From positions 1 to 35,047 of the forward strand of contig JADGGD010000015.1 of the NCBI GenBank assembly GCA_019690095.1: DNA of 35,047 nt, given 5' to 3'. The position numbers and the translations under genes are program-made. Below are positions 14,853 to 23,098 of the stretch, in pieces; the first letter of the stretch is position 1, and each line of letters opens with the position of its first letter. The stretch is from Chloroflexota bacterium. Lineage in GTDB: Bacteria; Chloroflexota; UBA6077; FW602-bin22; CADDYW01. The notes below the pieces were generated by a model. That model was not told the DNA's origin. It worked only from the letters and a program-made list of their open reading frames with translations, and searched no databases.

Positions 14853-16007
14853 TCAGGCGCGCTCGCGAATAGCCTCGGCGTATGCGTAGATCGCTGCGAC
14901 CTGGGCATCATTCGGAGCGGTGCGGGGACGGCGAGCACGGATGCGCGCGAGGGCCTCGTTCGCCGGCACCCCCTCGTCGATCAGCACTGCCGCGGCCAGC
15001 ATAACGCTTCGTCCGACGCCGTGCTGGCAGTGAATCAGGACTTTCCGTCCAGCCGCGCGCTCTGCTCGGACCCATCGACTGCCCTCGTGCATCTGTTCCC
15101 TGGTAAGCGGGTGGCAGTCCGGCATGGGGAGATGGAGGAATCGGATGCCGTGATCGGCCAGGAGGGAGGGGTCATCTGACTCCTCGGCCCGGAGATCGAC
15201 AACGCCGCCGATGCCCAGGCGGGCCAGCCGCGGCACGTTCACCGGGTCTACTCGCCCCCCGATCGCCAGATCCGGGGTGATCCAGGAGAGGTCCAGCGGG
15301 GGAAAGCCGGGGCGGGTCGGCGCGAGCGGTGGCAGGAGCAGGAGTTCGTCCAACCCCACGATGACAAAGTCGGAAGGCGCTGGCGTCCCGACCCGGGCAA
15401 AGCTCCCCTCCTGATCGATCCGGACGGTGGTCATACCGAGCGCGCGTGCGCCGTTGAGCTCGTCGCTGTCGCCGTCCCCGACATACAGGCAGCGCTCTGG
15501 CGGCACATCCACCGCCTCGAGCACCGTCTGATAGATGCGAGGATGGGGCTTGGCATAGCCAACCTCGTAGGAGAGGGCCATGGCATCGAAGAGCGATGCG
15601 ATACCCAGCTGTTCCGGGATTGGCCGCCCCATGAGACTGGTACAGTCAGAGACCAGTCCCAACACGTATCCACGCTGGCGCAGGTCCTGAAGAGTTGGGA
15701 GCGTTGCCGGGTAGAGGCGGACCCGCTGCCACCGTGCGGTGCGCTCCATCTCGGCTAGCCGCTTGGCCAGATCGTCCGATGCATCACGTCCAAGCTCGGT
15801 CAGGATTGCCCGGGCTCGCTCTTCGGCGGAGGGCAGGCGACCGACCATGGCATCCCGCACCGTCCGGGCACGGGCGTGGATGTAGTCATCAAGCGGGACG
15901 CCGATCGCTGCTGCGAGCTCGGCGAAGCACTCCTCGAAGGCCGGCTCGTGAACGAGCGTGCCGTACATATCGAAGATGATCGCGCGAATCCCGGAGTCGC
16001 CGTCCAC
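14853..16007 (-). CDS. HAD hydrolase fused to a dual-specificity-type phosphatase
   Basis: The 384-residue protein joins two phosphatase folds. Residues 1 to about 222 are a HAD subfamily IA hydrolase: motif I FDMYGTLV (nucleophile D13), motif II LVSDC, motif III Lys in YAKPHPRIY, motif IV YVGDGDSDELNGA. Residues about 235-384 form a cysteine-based dual-specificity/tyrosine phosphatase: general acid D297 in LPMPDCHP, then 30 residues later the P-loop HCQHGVGRS (C327, R333). Both active sites look intact. A Pro-rich linker (LLLPPLAPTRPGFPPLDLSW) separates them. Motif I with Tyr two after the Asp resembles 2-haloacid dehalogenases as well as phosphatases. It starts at GTG 16007, 7 bases after another HAD gene. 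Substrates are unknown. Confidence 0.9.
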   Translation of the reverse strand: MDGDSGIRAIIFDMYGTLVHEPAFEECFAELAAAIGVPLDDYIHARARTVRDAMVGRLPSAEERARAILTELGRDASDDLAKRLAEMERTARWQRVRLYPATLPTLQDLRQRGYVLGLVSDCTSLMGRPIPEQLGIASLFDAMALSYEVGYAKPHPRIYQTVLEAVDVPPERCLYVGDGDSDELNGARALGMTTVRIDQEGSFARVGTPAPSDFVIVGLDELLLLPPLAPTRPGFPPLDLSWITPDLAIGGRVDPVNVPRLARLGIGGVVDLRAEESDDPSLLADHGIRFLHLPMPDCHPLTREQMHEGSRWVRAERAAGRKVLIHCQHGVGRSVMLAAAVLIDEGVPANEALARIRARRPRTAPNDAQVAAIYAYAEAIRERA

Positions 16008-16014
16008 GCGTCTT

Positions 16015-16734
16015 TCACCCTCTGCAGATCAGTCTGGGGAGCGCCCGCAGGCTCGCGATACGGCCAGGACCACCGCGTCGTCGGCGGGCGAGCAGGATCG
16101 CCGCCATCCCTGCGCCCTGCGCGCCGCCGATATCGCACAACGGATCGTCGCCGATGAAGATCGCGCGCTCGGCAGAGGCGCCGAGCCCGGCCAGGGCGAG
16201 GTGAAAGATCTCTGGACGCGGCTTGCGATAACCTGCTCGCGCCGATGTGACGACAGCATCGACCAGACCGCCAAGCCCGAGTGCATCCGTAAGCTCCGGC
16301 AAGCACCAGGCGAAGTTGGACACGATCGCCGTCCGAATGCCGTTCTGTCGAAGCCATGTCAGGGCGGGAAGCACGTCCGGATAGAGACAGTAGCCTGAGG
16401 GATCCGCTTGGAGCTGCATCACCCGTGTGGTCGCCCGATCGAGATGGTCAGCTGGAACGCCGAGGCGGGCCAGGATGCGGCGTTCGATCTCCCCGATCCA
16501 GGCAGTATACGCTTCCTCGGACACGCTTGCCGCCGGATGGGCGCAGCCTTCCAGCGGTTCCCAAACGTGCCAGATCGCCTCTTTGACCTCTTCGGCAGTC
16601 ACCGTCCGGCCGCACTCCCAACAGGCGACAATCTGCGGCTGCTCCCAGCACGGGACCGCCGTGACAAGCGTCTCTGCAAAATCAAGCAGGACACTCTCGA
16701 CCACCAGCGGTCCCCGCTCGGTCTGTCCGAACAC
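16015..16734 (-). CDS. HAD-IA family hydrolase with altered motif I
   Basis: The 239-residue protein has the HAD fold: motif I LLDFAETLV (nucleophile D18), cap domain about 30-110 with a WECGR segment, motif II TAIVSNFAW, motif III Lys in AGYRKPRPEIF, and motif IV AIFIGDDPLCDIGGAQGAG. The residue two after the nucleophile, usually the Asp acid/base in phosphatases, is Ala (A20), as in phosphonatases (DxAGT). Its chemistry may therefore differ from simple phosphomonoester hydrolysis. GTG 16734 is preceded by GAGGA at 8 bases. It lies between pepF (89 bases upstream) and the HAD-phosphatase fusion (7 bases downstream) on the same strand, probably one operon. Confidence 0.85.
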   Translation of the reverse strand: MFGQTERGPLVVESVLLDFAETLVTAVPCWEQPQIVACWECGRTVTAEEVKEAIWHVWEPLEGCAHPAASVSEEAYTAWIGEIERRILARLGVPADHLDRATTRVMQLQADPSGYCLYPDVLPALTWLRQNGIRTAIVSNFAWCLPELTDALGLGGLVDAVVTSARAGYRKPRPEIFHLALAGLGASAERAIFIGDDPLCDIGGAQGAGMAAILLARRRRGGPGRIASLRALPRLICRG

Positions 16735-16823
16735 CGTCGAAGTCCTCAGCGAGCGTGAGCCCTTATGGGAGATCTTACCACGCCGAACCGCGAGCTATCG
16801 GTCTACAGGTCGGCGAGGAGCAC

Positions 16824-18641
16824 TCAGTTCCCGCTGACTGTTCTGACCAGCTCCCGAACGCGGTTAACCAGACGCTCGATCTCGGCGAATCCCTTCGACC
16901 AGAAGGCCGAATCGGCGATATCCACACCGAGGTCGGCCAGGAGCGCCGCGGGCGATCCGCTCCCCCCACGCTCGAGGAGGTGGAGGTAGCCGGGGACGAA
17001 TGCATCGCCCTGCTCCTGGTGCATGCGGTAGAGTGCCAGCACCAGGAGCTCGCCGAAGCTGTAGGCGTAGCAGTAGAACGGCGAATTGATGAAGTGCGGG
17101 ATGTACGACCAGCCCCAGCGGTAGTTCTCGTCCATCTCGACCGCGTCGCCGTAGTAGCGGCGGTTGGCAGCGATCCAGTCATCGCCGAGCGCCGTAGGTG
17201 TCAGTCGCTCTTTCTCTTGCCGAGCGAAGGCGAACTGCTCGAAGCGGGTAAGAATCGTCTGTCGGAAGACGGTCGCGAAGATATCCTCGAGCTTGCCGCC
17301 GATCAGGGCGAGCTGAGCCCGCGGGTCCGCGGCTTCCTCGACGAGGCGGTCGAAGACCAGCATTTCTCCGAACACCGAGGCGGTCTCGGCCAGGGCAAGT
17401 GACGCGTGGTACTCGAGCAGGGTCTGGCCGCGGGCGAGCATCCCGTGCAGGCCGTGGCCCAGCTCGTGGGCGACGGTCATGACGTCGCGCAGGTTGCCGG
17501 TGTAGTTGCAGAGGATGTAGGGATGGTGCGAGGGGGAGATGGACATGCAGTATGCTCCCCCCTGTTTGCCTGGTCGTACTTCCGCATCGATCCAGCGCCT
17601 CTCGAAGAACTGGCGTGCCAGGTCGGCGAACCGTGGGCTGAACTGGCCGAAGGCATCGATGATGTACCGCTGGGCTGTCGGGTAGTCGCAGGTCTCGGCC
17701 TCCGGGCCGATCGGGGCATACTGGTCGTAGATGGCCAGCCGGGGAAGCCTGAGGAGCCTTGCCTTGAGGCGGAAATACTCCTGGGCCAGGTGGGCGTGAG
17801 CCTCGACTGTCTGAAGCATCGTGTCAACAACGGCAGGATCGAGGTCGTTCGCCAGGTGGCGCGAGGCCATCGGGTCCGGGAAGTGGCGCAGGCGGTCCAG
17901 GGTGCGCTTCTCCTGGACCAGGGTGTTATAGATGTAGGCCAGCGTTTGATCATGCTGGCGCAGGACCCGGTACTGGGTCTCATGGGCCATCCGCCGGACC
18001 TCGCGGTTCGGGTCCCGGACGAGCGCGAGGATCTCGGCCAGGGTGAGGTCGCGGACCTGGCCGTCCCGCTCGATCGGAAACTTCAGCCCCGAGATCAATT
18101 CGGTGAAGAGGGTTCGCCAGGCGAGTGCGCCGGTGACCCGAAGCTCAGCGATGATCTTCTCCTCTGGCTCGCTCAGGGTATGGGGCCGATTTCGCCGCTC
18201 CCGCTGCAGGTAATAGCGGTAGCGAGCAAGCTCCGGCGCATCCATGAGTTGCGCGGCTGCGGTGTCATCGACCTTCTGCCATTCCAGCTCGAAGAACAGG
18301 AGCGTGGTCTGGATGGCTGTTGCGCGCTGGCGAACCTTCTGCTGCAGGTCGCGGTGGATGGGATTGGTGGTGTCGGCCGAGAAGAGCAGGTGGCTGTATG
18401 CCTCGACCCGCTCGAGGCGCTCAATAACTGCCTCGAATGCCTGGAGCGCCGCGAGAAGATGCTGGACCGATGGGCCGCCGGGGACATCGATCGTTCCGCG
18501 GTAGGTCCGGGCGAATTCCTCGGCATCGCGCGCTGCGTTCGCGAGCTCCTGATCAATCCGCGGATCATCCGGCCCGGCAAAGAGGTCGGAGAGGTCCCAG
18601 GTTGCGGCCGGAGCGGGCGTGCCGGGTGGTAGCGAGCTCAT
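16824..18641 (-). CDS. pepF: Oligoendopeptidase F, M3 metallopeptidase
   Basis: The 605-residue length and helical sequence fit the M3B family (PepF). The zinc site HELGHGLHG lies at about residues 389-397, and the third ligand Glu is in the helix SLALAETASVFGEML about 25 residues later. Tyr/His residues near the C-terminus (YIPHFINSPFYCYAYSFGEL) match the substrate-binding region of the family. The enzyme is cytoplasmic (no signal peptide) and cleaves short peptides of roughly 7-17 residues, helping peptide turnover. ATG 18641 is preceded by GGGAGA. A good promoter lies upstream, and the two HAD genes follow on the same strand. Confidence 0.95.
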   Translation of the reverse strand: MSSLPPGTPAPAATWDLSDLFAGPDDPRIDQELANAARDAEEFARTYRGTIDVPGGPSVQHLLAALQAFEAVIERLERVEAYSHLLFSADTTNPIHRDLQQKVRQRATAIQTTLLFFELEWQKVDDTAAAQLMDAPELARYRYYLQRERRNRPHTLSEPEEKIIAELRVTGALAWRTLFTELISGLKFPIERDGQVRDLTLAEILALVRDPNREVRRMAHETQYRVLRQHDQTLAYIYNTLVQEKRTLDRLRHFPDPMASRHLANDLDPAVVDTMLQTVEAHAHLAQEYFRLKARLLRLPRLAIYDQYAPIGPEAETCDYPTAQRYIIDAFGQFSPRFADLARQFFERRWIDAEVRPGKQGGAYCMSISPSHHPYILCNYTGNLRDVMTVAHELGHGLHGMLARGQTLLEYHASLALAETASVFGEMLVFDRLVEEAADPRAQLALIGGKLEDIFATVFRQTILTRFEQFAFARQEKERLTPTALGDDWIAANRRYYGDAVEMDENYRWGWSYIPHFINSPFYCYAYSFGELLVLALYRMHQEQGDAFVPGYLHLLERGGSGSPAALLADLGVDIADSAFWSKGFAEIERLVNRVRELVRTVSGN

Positions 18642-18683
18642 TGGTGTTCAGTTCTCCCTAATATCACGGTCTTCCCGCTCACA

Positions 18684-18712
18684 ACGTTACGTGATCGTCT
18701 TCCGAGCGTCAA
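18684..18712 (-). promoter_or_regulatory. sigma70-type promoter of the pepF operon
   Basis: On the minus strand TTGACG (18707-18712) is followed after exactly 17 bases by TAACGT (18684-18689). The expected transcript start is about 35 bases before the pepF ATG. The -35 matches consensus in five of six bases; the -10 is weaker (TAxxxT). Confidence 0.6.
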
Positions 18713-18913
18713 GGAAGCGGGCGGCAGTGCATGCGCATCGGGGTGAAGCGGTGTAAGGTTCTGTTCAGGCCGCGAGCACGCGTGTTCAGGGTGCAATCAG
18801 GGTGGATCTCGTAGAGTGGAATCAGCCTTCGGGGCAGAGAAGGGTGAGCAGCCGCCTACACGGGGTGCGTCGTCCCTGGCGGGCTGAGCTGACCACAGTT
18901 GGAGGAAGAGGGT

Positions 18914-19378
18914 ATGGTTGACCTTGCGTATCGTCACATCATGATCGCGACTGACGGCTCTGACGAGGCGGCTGCCGCAGCGGATCACGGCATTGCTGTT
19001 GCCCGCGCCTTCAACGCCCGGGTACTGGTGATCGCGGTTCTGGATATTGGTGCTTTCACCAGCGTTCAGACTGGCATGTATGCCGCCGAATTCCTTGACG
19101 AGGAGCGTGCGTTTCTCCAGAAAGCGGTGGATGCAATCGTTCAGCGGACGCGAGCTGCCGGGATCACCGAGGTGACCGGAGAGGTAATCGACGGAGTGCC
19201 CCGTTCTGTACTCCTCACCATCGCCCAGGAGCGCTCGGTGGATCTAATCGTCGCAGGCTCGCACGGACGGGGGCTTGTGGAGCGCCTGCTTGTCGGGAGT
19301 ACGACCGAGCATCTGGTGCGCCATGCTCCCTGCCCGGTGCTGGTCGTTCGGCCGTCACGCGCTCGGGGGAACACCTAG
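18914..19378 (+). CDS. Universal stress protein, UspA domain
   Basis: The 154-residue single-domain protein opens MVDLAYRHIMIATDGSDEAA and ends with the ATP-binding signature GSHGRGLVERLLVGSTTEHL followed by VRHAPCPVLVVR. The G-x2-G-x9-G-S/T spacing is intact, so it should bind ATP. Usp proteins help survival under starvation and stress, usually as homodimers in the cytoplasm. ATG 18914 is chosen because GGAGG (18901-18905) lies 8 bases before it; an upstream TTG in the same frame would fall on that site. It stands alone, with a terminator-like hairpin shortly after the stop. Confidence 0.95.
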   Translation: MVDLAYRHIMIATDGSDEAAAAADHGIAVARAFNARVLVIAVLDIGAFTSVQTGMYAAEFLDEERAFLQKAVDAIVQRTRAAGITEVTGEVIDGVPRSVLLTIAQERSVDLIVAGSHGRGLVERLLVGSTTEHLVRHAPCPVLVVRPSRARGNT

Positions 19379-19419
19379 ATACCACGCTTCTCCTTGGAAT
19401 TAGCTGGCACTATCCCCCG

Positions 19420-19455
19420 GGCACCTCCGCCGCTGCTGGATGCCGGTTTTTGTGT
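19420..19455 (+). terminator. Probable intrinsic terminator after the Usp gene
   Basis: A bulged stem GGCA/TGCC (19420-19423 with 19441-19444) extended by TCC/GGA is followed by GGTTTTTGTGTT. It begins 41 bases after the Usp stop. The stem is short, but the T-run directly after it supports termination on the plus strand. Confidence 0.45.
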
Positions 19456-19538
19456 TGGCGCGAAGCACGCCGGCCAGGGACGACGCCCCGGCCGGGTACA
19501 GGAGGCCGGAGCGCTGTCCCCGTAAGAATGCGGATGCT

Positions 19539-19802
19539 TTATTTCTTCGCCTCGGCCTTGGGCCGATCTGTGCTTGTCGAGGACGATGTATCGGCGCCGT
19601 CGCTCGACTTGGACTTCTCCGCGGAGGGGCGATTGTCAGTGCAGTAGAAACCAGGCCCCTTGAAAATGATCCCGACCGGCTGAATGATGCGGGCCAGTAG
19701 TCCGCCGCAGGTCGGGCAGGTCTGGAGTGGTGGCTCGTCAAAGCGCTGGCGGCGCTCCAGCCGGCCGCCGCACGATGAGCAGGCATACTCGTAGGTTGGC
19801 AT
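19539..19802 (-). CDS. FmdB-type zinc ribbon protein
   Basis: With ATG 19802 the protein has 87 residues and starts MPTYEYACSSCGG, the FmdB/CxxC_CxxC_SSSS family start. A second CPTCGG about 25 residues later completes a four-Cys zinc ribbon. The next segment ARIIQPVGIIFKGPGFYCTD is also typical. The tail (DNRPSAEKSKSSDGADTSSS and following) is a charged, Ser-rich, probably disordered region. The role of the family is unclear; FmdB was named as a proposed regulator of formamidase/amide genes. AGGGAGG precedes the start by 12 bases. The frame runs upstream to 19898, but that extension lacks family similarity. It is convergent with the Usp gene. Confidence 0.9.
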   Translation of the reverse strand: MPTYEYACSSCGGRLERRQRFDEPPLQTCPTCGGLLARIIQPVGIIFKGPGFYCTDNRPSAEKSKSSDGADTSSSTSTDRPKAEAKK

Positions 19803-19934
19803 CGGTCGACTTGGCCTCCCTTGCTGGTGCGACACGATCTCGCTCAATAGTCTGCCCGGTTGGCGTTGGGGCGACGTTGGAGATATGTCAGAGATCAATA
19901 TGAAGTGACCAGCTCAGGAAGCGGAATGCCCGTC

Positions 19935-19962
19935 TGGACAGGGGAGATAGCGCGGGTAGAAT
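19935..19962 (+). promoter_or_regulatory. sigma70-type promoter of the secreted protein gene
   Basis: TGGACA (19935-19940) and TAGAAT (19957-19962), 16 bases apart, each match consensus in five of six positions. The transcript would start about 28 bases before ATG 19997, just upstream of the GGGAGG ribosome site. Confidence 0.6.
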
Positions 19963-19996
19963 AGTCAACAGCAGATCCACCTGGTCGGGAGGCCGC

Positions 19997-21163
19997 ATGT
20001 ATCGTCCGCTCCGGTGCCGAACTGCTTTACCGCGCCTGTTCCTCACCGCGCTCTTGAGCGTACTCTTCCTTTCGCTGGCCGCGTCCGCGCATGCCGCAAA
20101 CGGCCCAGACTATGCAATCCCCGGCGGCTGGTTCTTCACTGAAGCAGGGGGAGGTGGAGGACAGGGCTACGCGGTGCGCGATACCGGCACTGATGCCCGC
20201 GGCCAGACCATCCGATTCTGGAGCGAGTTCCGGCGTCTCGGTGGAGTAGCGACCCTTGGCTATCCAATTGGCGAGCCCTACGTGGGCGCAGATGGATTCA
20301 CCTACCAGCCCTTCCAGCGGGCTCTGCTCCAGTGGCGCCCGGAACAGGGACGGGCAGTGCTGGCAAATACTTTTGAGATGCTCCAGTCAGCGGGGAAAGA
20401 TGACTGGTTGCTGGCCGTTAAGGGCATTCCCCGTCCGATTCCCGACGACGGGTCTGGTGGTGACTTTGCACGGGCGGTGCAGATCCGGCTGGGATGGCTG
20501 ACGAACGAGGCGATCCGGGCGAAGTTCCTGGCGAATCCGAATCCGGCCCAGATCCAGAACTGGGGACTGGCGCAGGCGATCGAACTCTACGGCCTGCCGA
20601 TGTCGCGGCCAGAAGCGCATGGGCCATTTATCAGCCAGCGATTCCAGCGGGTGGCCTTCCAGTTGTGGACTGTGGCAGTGCCGGGGATGCCGGCTCCCGG
20701 AACTGTTGTCGCCGTCCTCGGCGGCGACCTGCTCAAGGAGGCAGGGTTGTTGCCGTCAGCAGGCGGAGCAGGCCCCTCCGCCTCGACCACGCCAGCGCCT
20801 CGGCCCACCGTGAGCAGCTATCCCTGGTACGTCGCAAGCATCCAGGGATGGCCGAACTGCGGTACGACCTATATTCGGGCCTACACCCGCGATGCGAACG
20901 GCAATGGGGTCAACGGCATGACTCTCAAGAGCTGGAATGACTGGGGTAACGAGTACATCGCCAGTACGCGGAGCTATAACGGCAAGGATGGTTACTGGGA
21001 TCGGGTTATCGGGCCCGGTGTCCGTCCGGGGCGGTGGTACGTCGTACTCGTCGACGGTGCGGGGCATCAGGCCTCGGATGTGGCAACGGTGACCTTCACC
21101 GCGAGCTGTGAACCCGGTCAGGGAAACGTCCAGGAGGCCGAGATCGAGTTCCGTGCCCGCTAA
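19997..21163 (+). CDS. Secreted protein of unknown function
   Basis: The 388-residue protein has a clear Sec signal peptide (RCRTALPRLFLTALLSVLFL then SLAASAHA|ANG, cleavage near residue 33). After it comes FFTEAGGGGGQGYAVRD and a domain (about 65-135) reading FWSEFRRLGGVATLGYPIGE then FTYQPFQRALLQW. That W-F-LGYP-Q-F-Q pattern recurs more weakly at 195-225 (LAQAIELYGLPMSR, FISQRFQRVAFQLW), so it may be a repeated carbohydrate- or wall-interacting fold resembling LGFP-type repeats. A Pro/Thr linker (about 255-272) leads to a C-terminal beta domain with WPNCGTTYIRAY, GVRPGRWYVVLVDGAGHQ and a Cys pair. I do not recognise the family with certainty. GGGAGG sits just before the ATG. Confidence 0.82.
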   Translation: MYRPLRCRTALPRLFLTALLSVLFLSLAASAHAANGPDYAIPGGWFFTEAGGGGGQGYAVRDTGTDARGQTIRFWSEFRRLGGVATLGYPIGEPYVGADGFTYQPFQRALLQWRPEQGRAVLANTFEMLQSAGKDDWLLAVKGIPRPIPDDGSGGDFARAVQIRLGWLTNEAIRAKFLANPNPAQIQNWGLAQAIELYGLPMSRPEAHGPFISQRFQRVAFQLWTVAVPGMPAPGTVVAVLGGDLLKEAGLLPSAGGAGPSASTTPAPRPTVSSYPWYVASIQGWPNCGTTYIRAYTRDANGNGVNGMTLKSWNDWGNEYIASTRSYNGKDGYWDRVIGPGVRPGRWYVVLVDGAGHQASDVATVTFTASCEPGQGNVQEAEIEFRAR

Positions 21164-21196
21164 CGCAAGATAGGGCTGGAAACTATTGGCCTGGCC

Positions 21197-21658
21197 TCAG
21201 CGGGCCGTGTAGAGCTGTCGGGTCAGCTGAATCTGTCCCCAGTGCTCGCTTGCATGGATCACCGCGTGCTCCAGGCACCAGGCGGCCGTTACTTCGACAT
21301 TCTGACCATGGCGCGCACGCGAAACCCGTCGGGTAGCGCTCGGGTCGAGTTCGGCAAGCCGGGCGATTCGCTCGTGCACCTCACGGCGTGCTGCGGCGAT
21401 CATAGCGAGAAGCTCATCGGCGGTGTGGTGTGCCTGGAACTCGGCATCGCGGTCGCGCGCAACCGTATCGCCGACAGCCTGCCCCAGCCACCAGCGGAGC
21501 GAGCCAGTGACGTGCGTCACCATGGCGGCGATCGAATTGGTATCCGATGCGAGAGGGCGCCAGTTGAGGCAGGCCGGGTCTAGCGGACGAACCAGCTCAG
21601 CCAGATCATCGAGGATCTCGTCAAGGATAGCCTGGCTGGCAGAAAGATATGCGTTCAC
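21197..21658 (-). CDS. DinB/YfiT-like four-helix protein
   Basis: The 153-residue all-helical protein resembles the DinB superfamily (DUF664/DinB_2). The N-terminal helix is SQAILDEILDDLAELVRPLD. A metal-ligand His lies in IAAMVTHVTGSLRWWLGQAV, and the C-terminal helix has HAVIHASEHWGQIQLTRQL with His residues in the HxxxH(W)xQ arrangement. Family members bind a divalent metal with three His; some are thiol (bacillithiol, mycothiol) transferases or isomerases, but most are uncharacterised. GTG 21658 is preceded by GGAGGAGA at about 8 bases. It is a single gene convergent with the secreted protein (33 bases between stops). Confidence 0.87.
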   Translation of the reverse strand: MNAYLSASQAILDEILDDLAELVRPLDPACLNWRPLASDTNSIAAMVTHVTGSLRWWLGQAVGDTVARDRDAEFQAHHTADELLAMIAAARREVHERIARLAELDPSATRRVSRARHGQNVEVTAAWCLEHAVIHASEHWGQIQLTRQLYTAR

Positions 21659-22091
21659 TGTTGTCTCCTCCCGATGTCAAAGATGATTGGCCCCGGTGCG
21701 GGCCGCCTCGGACCCGTCGGGGGACCCTAAAACCCCGGACGGTGGGGCCGGCGATATCCGCACGCTGCGCCCACCGGCGTGCTGCCGACGCACTCGCTCA
21801 TAACGCGGCGACAGGTGTCTTTGCTCCACTGATCCTCGATCGAGGGGTGCTGTCGATCTTTTCTGCGAAAATGGGAGTATCTGCGAAAATGGAAGTAGCG
21901 GCCGCCGGGCAGGGATTGCGGCCCGCGGCCGCGGTCCCCGGCGCCGGCTAGCGGACAGGGCAATTCTACACGGAAGGCGTGCCGAGCGCGGCCGCCTGCG
22001 CGGCTTCGGCATCCCTGGGCGGCATCGAGGACTGCATTTTCTACTGAAGCCCATCGGGAATACCTGCCCGCTCTCACCGCATCGGTCGTGT
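21659..22091. other. 433-base stretch without a convincing gene
   Basis: Open frames exist on both strands, but their translations are Arg/Pro-rich, compositionally unlike the neighbours and lack recognisable domains. The stretch contains the two 18-base tandem repeats at 21862-21897, a perfect CCTCGATCGAGG palindrome just before them, and a very GC-rich block with two NotI-like GCGGCCGC sites after them. It includes the leader of the DinB-like gene on the left and the tail of the SDR transcript on the right. Confidence 0.6.
21862..21897. repeat. Two tandem 18-base direct repeats
   Basis: TCTGCGAAAATGGGAGTA (21862-21879) is followed directly by TCTGCGAAAATGGAAGTA (21880-21897), differing at one base. 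The first copy is preceded by TT, so that TTTTCTGCGAAAA forms a small inverted repeat. Local A+T content is higher than in the surroundings. The function is unknown. Confidence 0.85.
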
Positions 22092-22919
22092 CTAGCCTGA
22101 ATCCTGGCGAACCAGGACCCCCGTGCGCCAGCGGCGGCGGAAGGACGGACGAATCAGCGCCTCGGGAGATTGGATCGTCAGGCCGCCGTCGACGACAAGG
22201 GTAGTGCCGGTAACGTAGCTCGACTCGTCTGAGGCGAGGTAGACCGCGGCCCAGGCAACGTCCTCTGGCTTCCCGTAACGCCCCAGGACCTGTGTCTCGG
22301 TCACCGCCCATTTCTCTAAAGGATCGGCGGCCAGGCGTTCTTCCATGGCATCGTTAGCGATGAAGCCCGGGCAGATGGCATTGACTCGAATCCCCTTGAG
22401 TCCATAGTCAATCGCCAGGTTGCGGGTGAGGCCGATGACGCCGGCCTTCGCCGCGCTGTAGGCCGAGAAACCGGGGTTCGAGATGATTCCGTTCACCGAG
22501 GCGATGTTGATGATCGATCCCCCGCCGGTTTTGATCATCTCAGGAATCGCGTACTTGGCGCCCAGATAGACCGACTTTAAGCACGCCTCGATGGTGAAGT
22601 CCCAGTCTTCCTCGGCGAGTTCGGTTGCCGCCCGTGAGCGTGCCGCGGCCGCATTGCTGACCAGAACATCGAGACGGCCGTACGCTGCGATGGTCGCGGC
22701 GACCATCCGCCGGACGTCGGCGGGGTAGCGGACATCGGTATGAACGAAGGTCGCAGTGCCTCCCTCCTGTTCGATCAGACGCACCGTCTCCTGCCCGGCC
22801 TCATCGCGCACCTCGGCCACCGTGACCCGCGCTCCCTCGCGGGCAAAGATACGGGCAATCGCCTTGCCGATGCCGGATCCTGCGCCGGTCACGATCGCTA
22901 CCTTGCTGGCAAGCCGCAT
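22092..22919 (-). CDS. Short-chain dehydrogenase/reductase (SDR)
   Basis: The 275-residue classical SDR has the cofactor motif TGAGSGIG (11-18), the VSNAA motif (88-92), catalytic S141 (NIASVNG), Y154 and K158 (YSAAK). The late segment [16 protein letters not shown] and [16 protein letters not shown] are also typical. V33-A35-E36 after the second strand does not clearly favour NAD or NADP. It reduces or oxidises an unknown carbonyl/alcohol. It carries about 25 extra C-terminal residues rich in Arg after the usual end (DGGLT), a mild oddity. ATG 22919 is chosen: GAGGAGG lies five bases upstream and the family start follows; the open frame extends to 23099 but covers the promoter region. Confidence 0.93.
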   Translation of the reverse strand: MRLASKVAIVTGAGSGIGKAIARIFAREGARVTVAEVRDEAGQETVRLIEQEGGTATFVHTDVRYPADVRRMVAATIAAYGRLDVLVSNAAAARSRAATELAEEDWDFTIEACLKSVYLGAKYAIPEMIKTGGGSIINIASVNGIISNPGFSAYSAAKAGVIGLTRNLAIDYGLKGIRVNAICPGFIANDAMEERLAADPLEKWAVTETQVLGRYGKPEDVAWAAVYLASDESSYVTGTTLVVDGGLTIQSPEALIRPSFRRRWRTGVLVRQDSG

Positions 22920-22954
22920 AGCATCCTCCTCGGTTTCACGAGAGCAGTCACGCG

Positions 22955-22984
22955 AGTATAGACGGCTCTCGCACGTATCGGCAA
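22955..22984 (-). promoter_or_regulatory. sigma70-type promoter of the SDR gene
   Basis: On the minus strand TTGCCG (22979-22984) and TATACT (22955-22960) are separated by 18 bases. The transcript would start about 30 bases before the ATG at 22919. It is back to back with the comM promoter, 22 bases away. Confidence 0.7.
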
Positions 22985-23006
22985 TGCCGCACGGACACCC
23001 TGGGGA

Positions 23007-23036
23007 TTGCCCGTCGCGGTCTCCTTTTGCTACACT
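23007..23036 (+). promoter_or_regulatory. sigma70-type promoter of comM
   Basis: TTGCCC (23007-23012) and TACACT (23031-23036) are 18 bases apart. The predicted start is about 55 bases before ATG 23099. The element resembles the SDR promoter on the other strand in both -35 type and spacing. Confidence 0.65.
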
Positions 23037-23098
23037 GGGGCTCGCCGCTGCCTGGTGGCCTGCTCGGCCACATGGGAAGAGAGACCGGGAGACGCGCA

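Noticed and set aside
21862-21897. CRISPR array
   Set aside because: Only two directly adjoining copies with no spacer between them, and no cas genes in the window.
21727-22311. Minus-strand frame of 194 codons in the gene-poor region and SDR 3' end
   Set aside because: It overlaps the SDR gene in another frame and has no recognisable domain; ribosome site is not evident.
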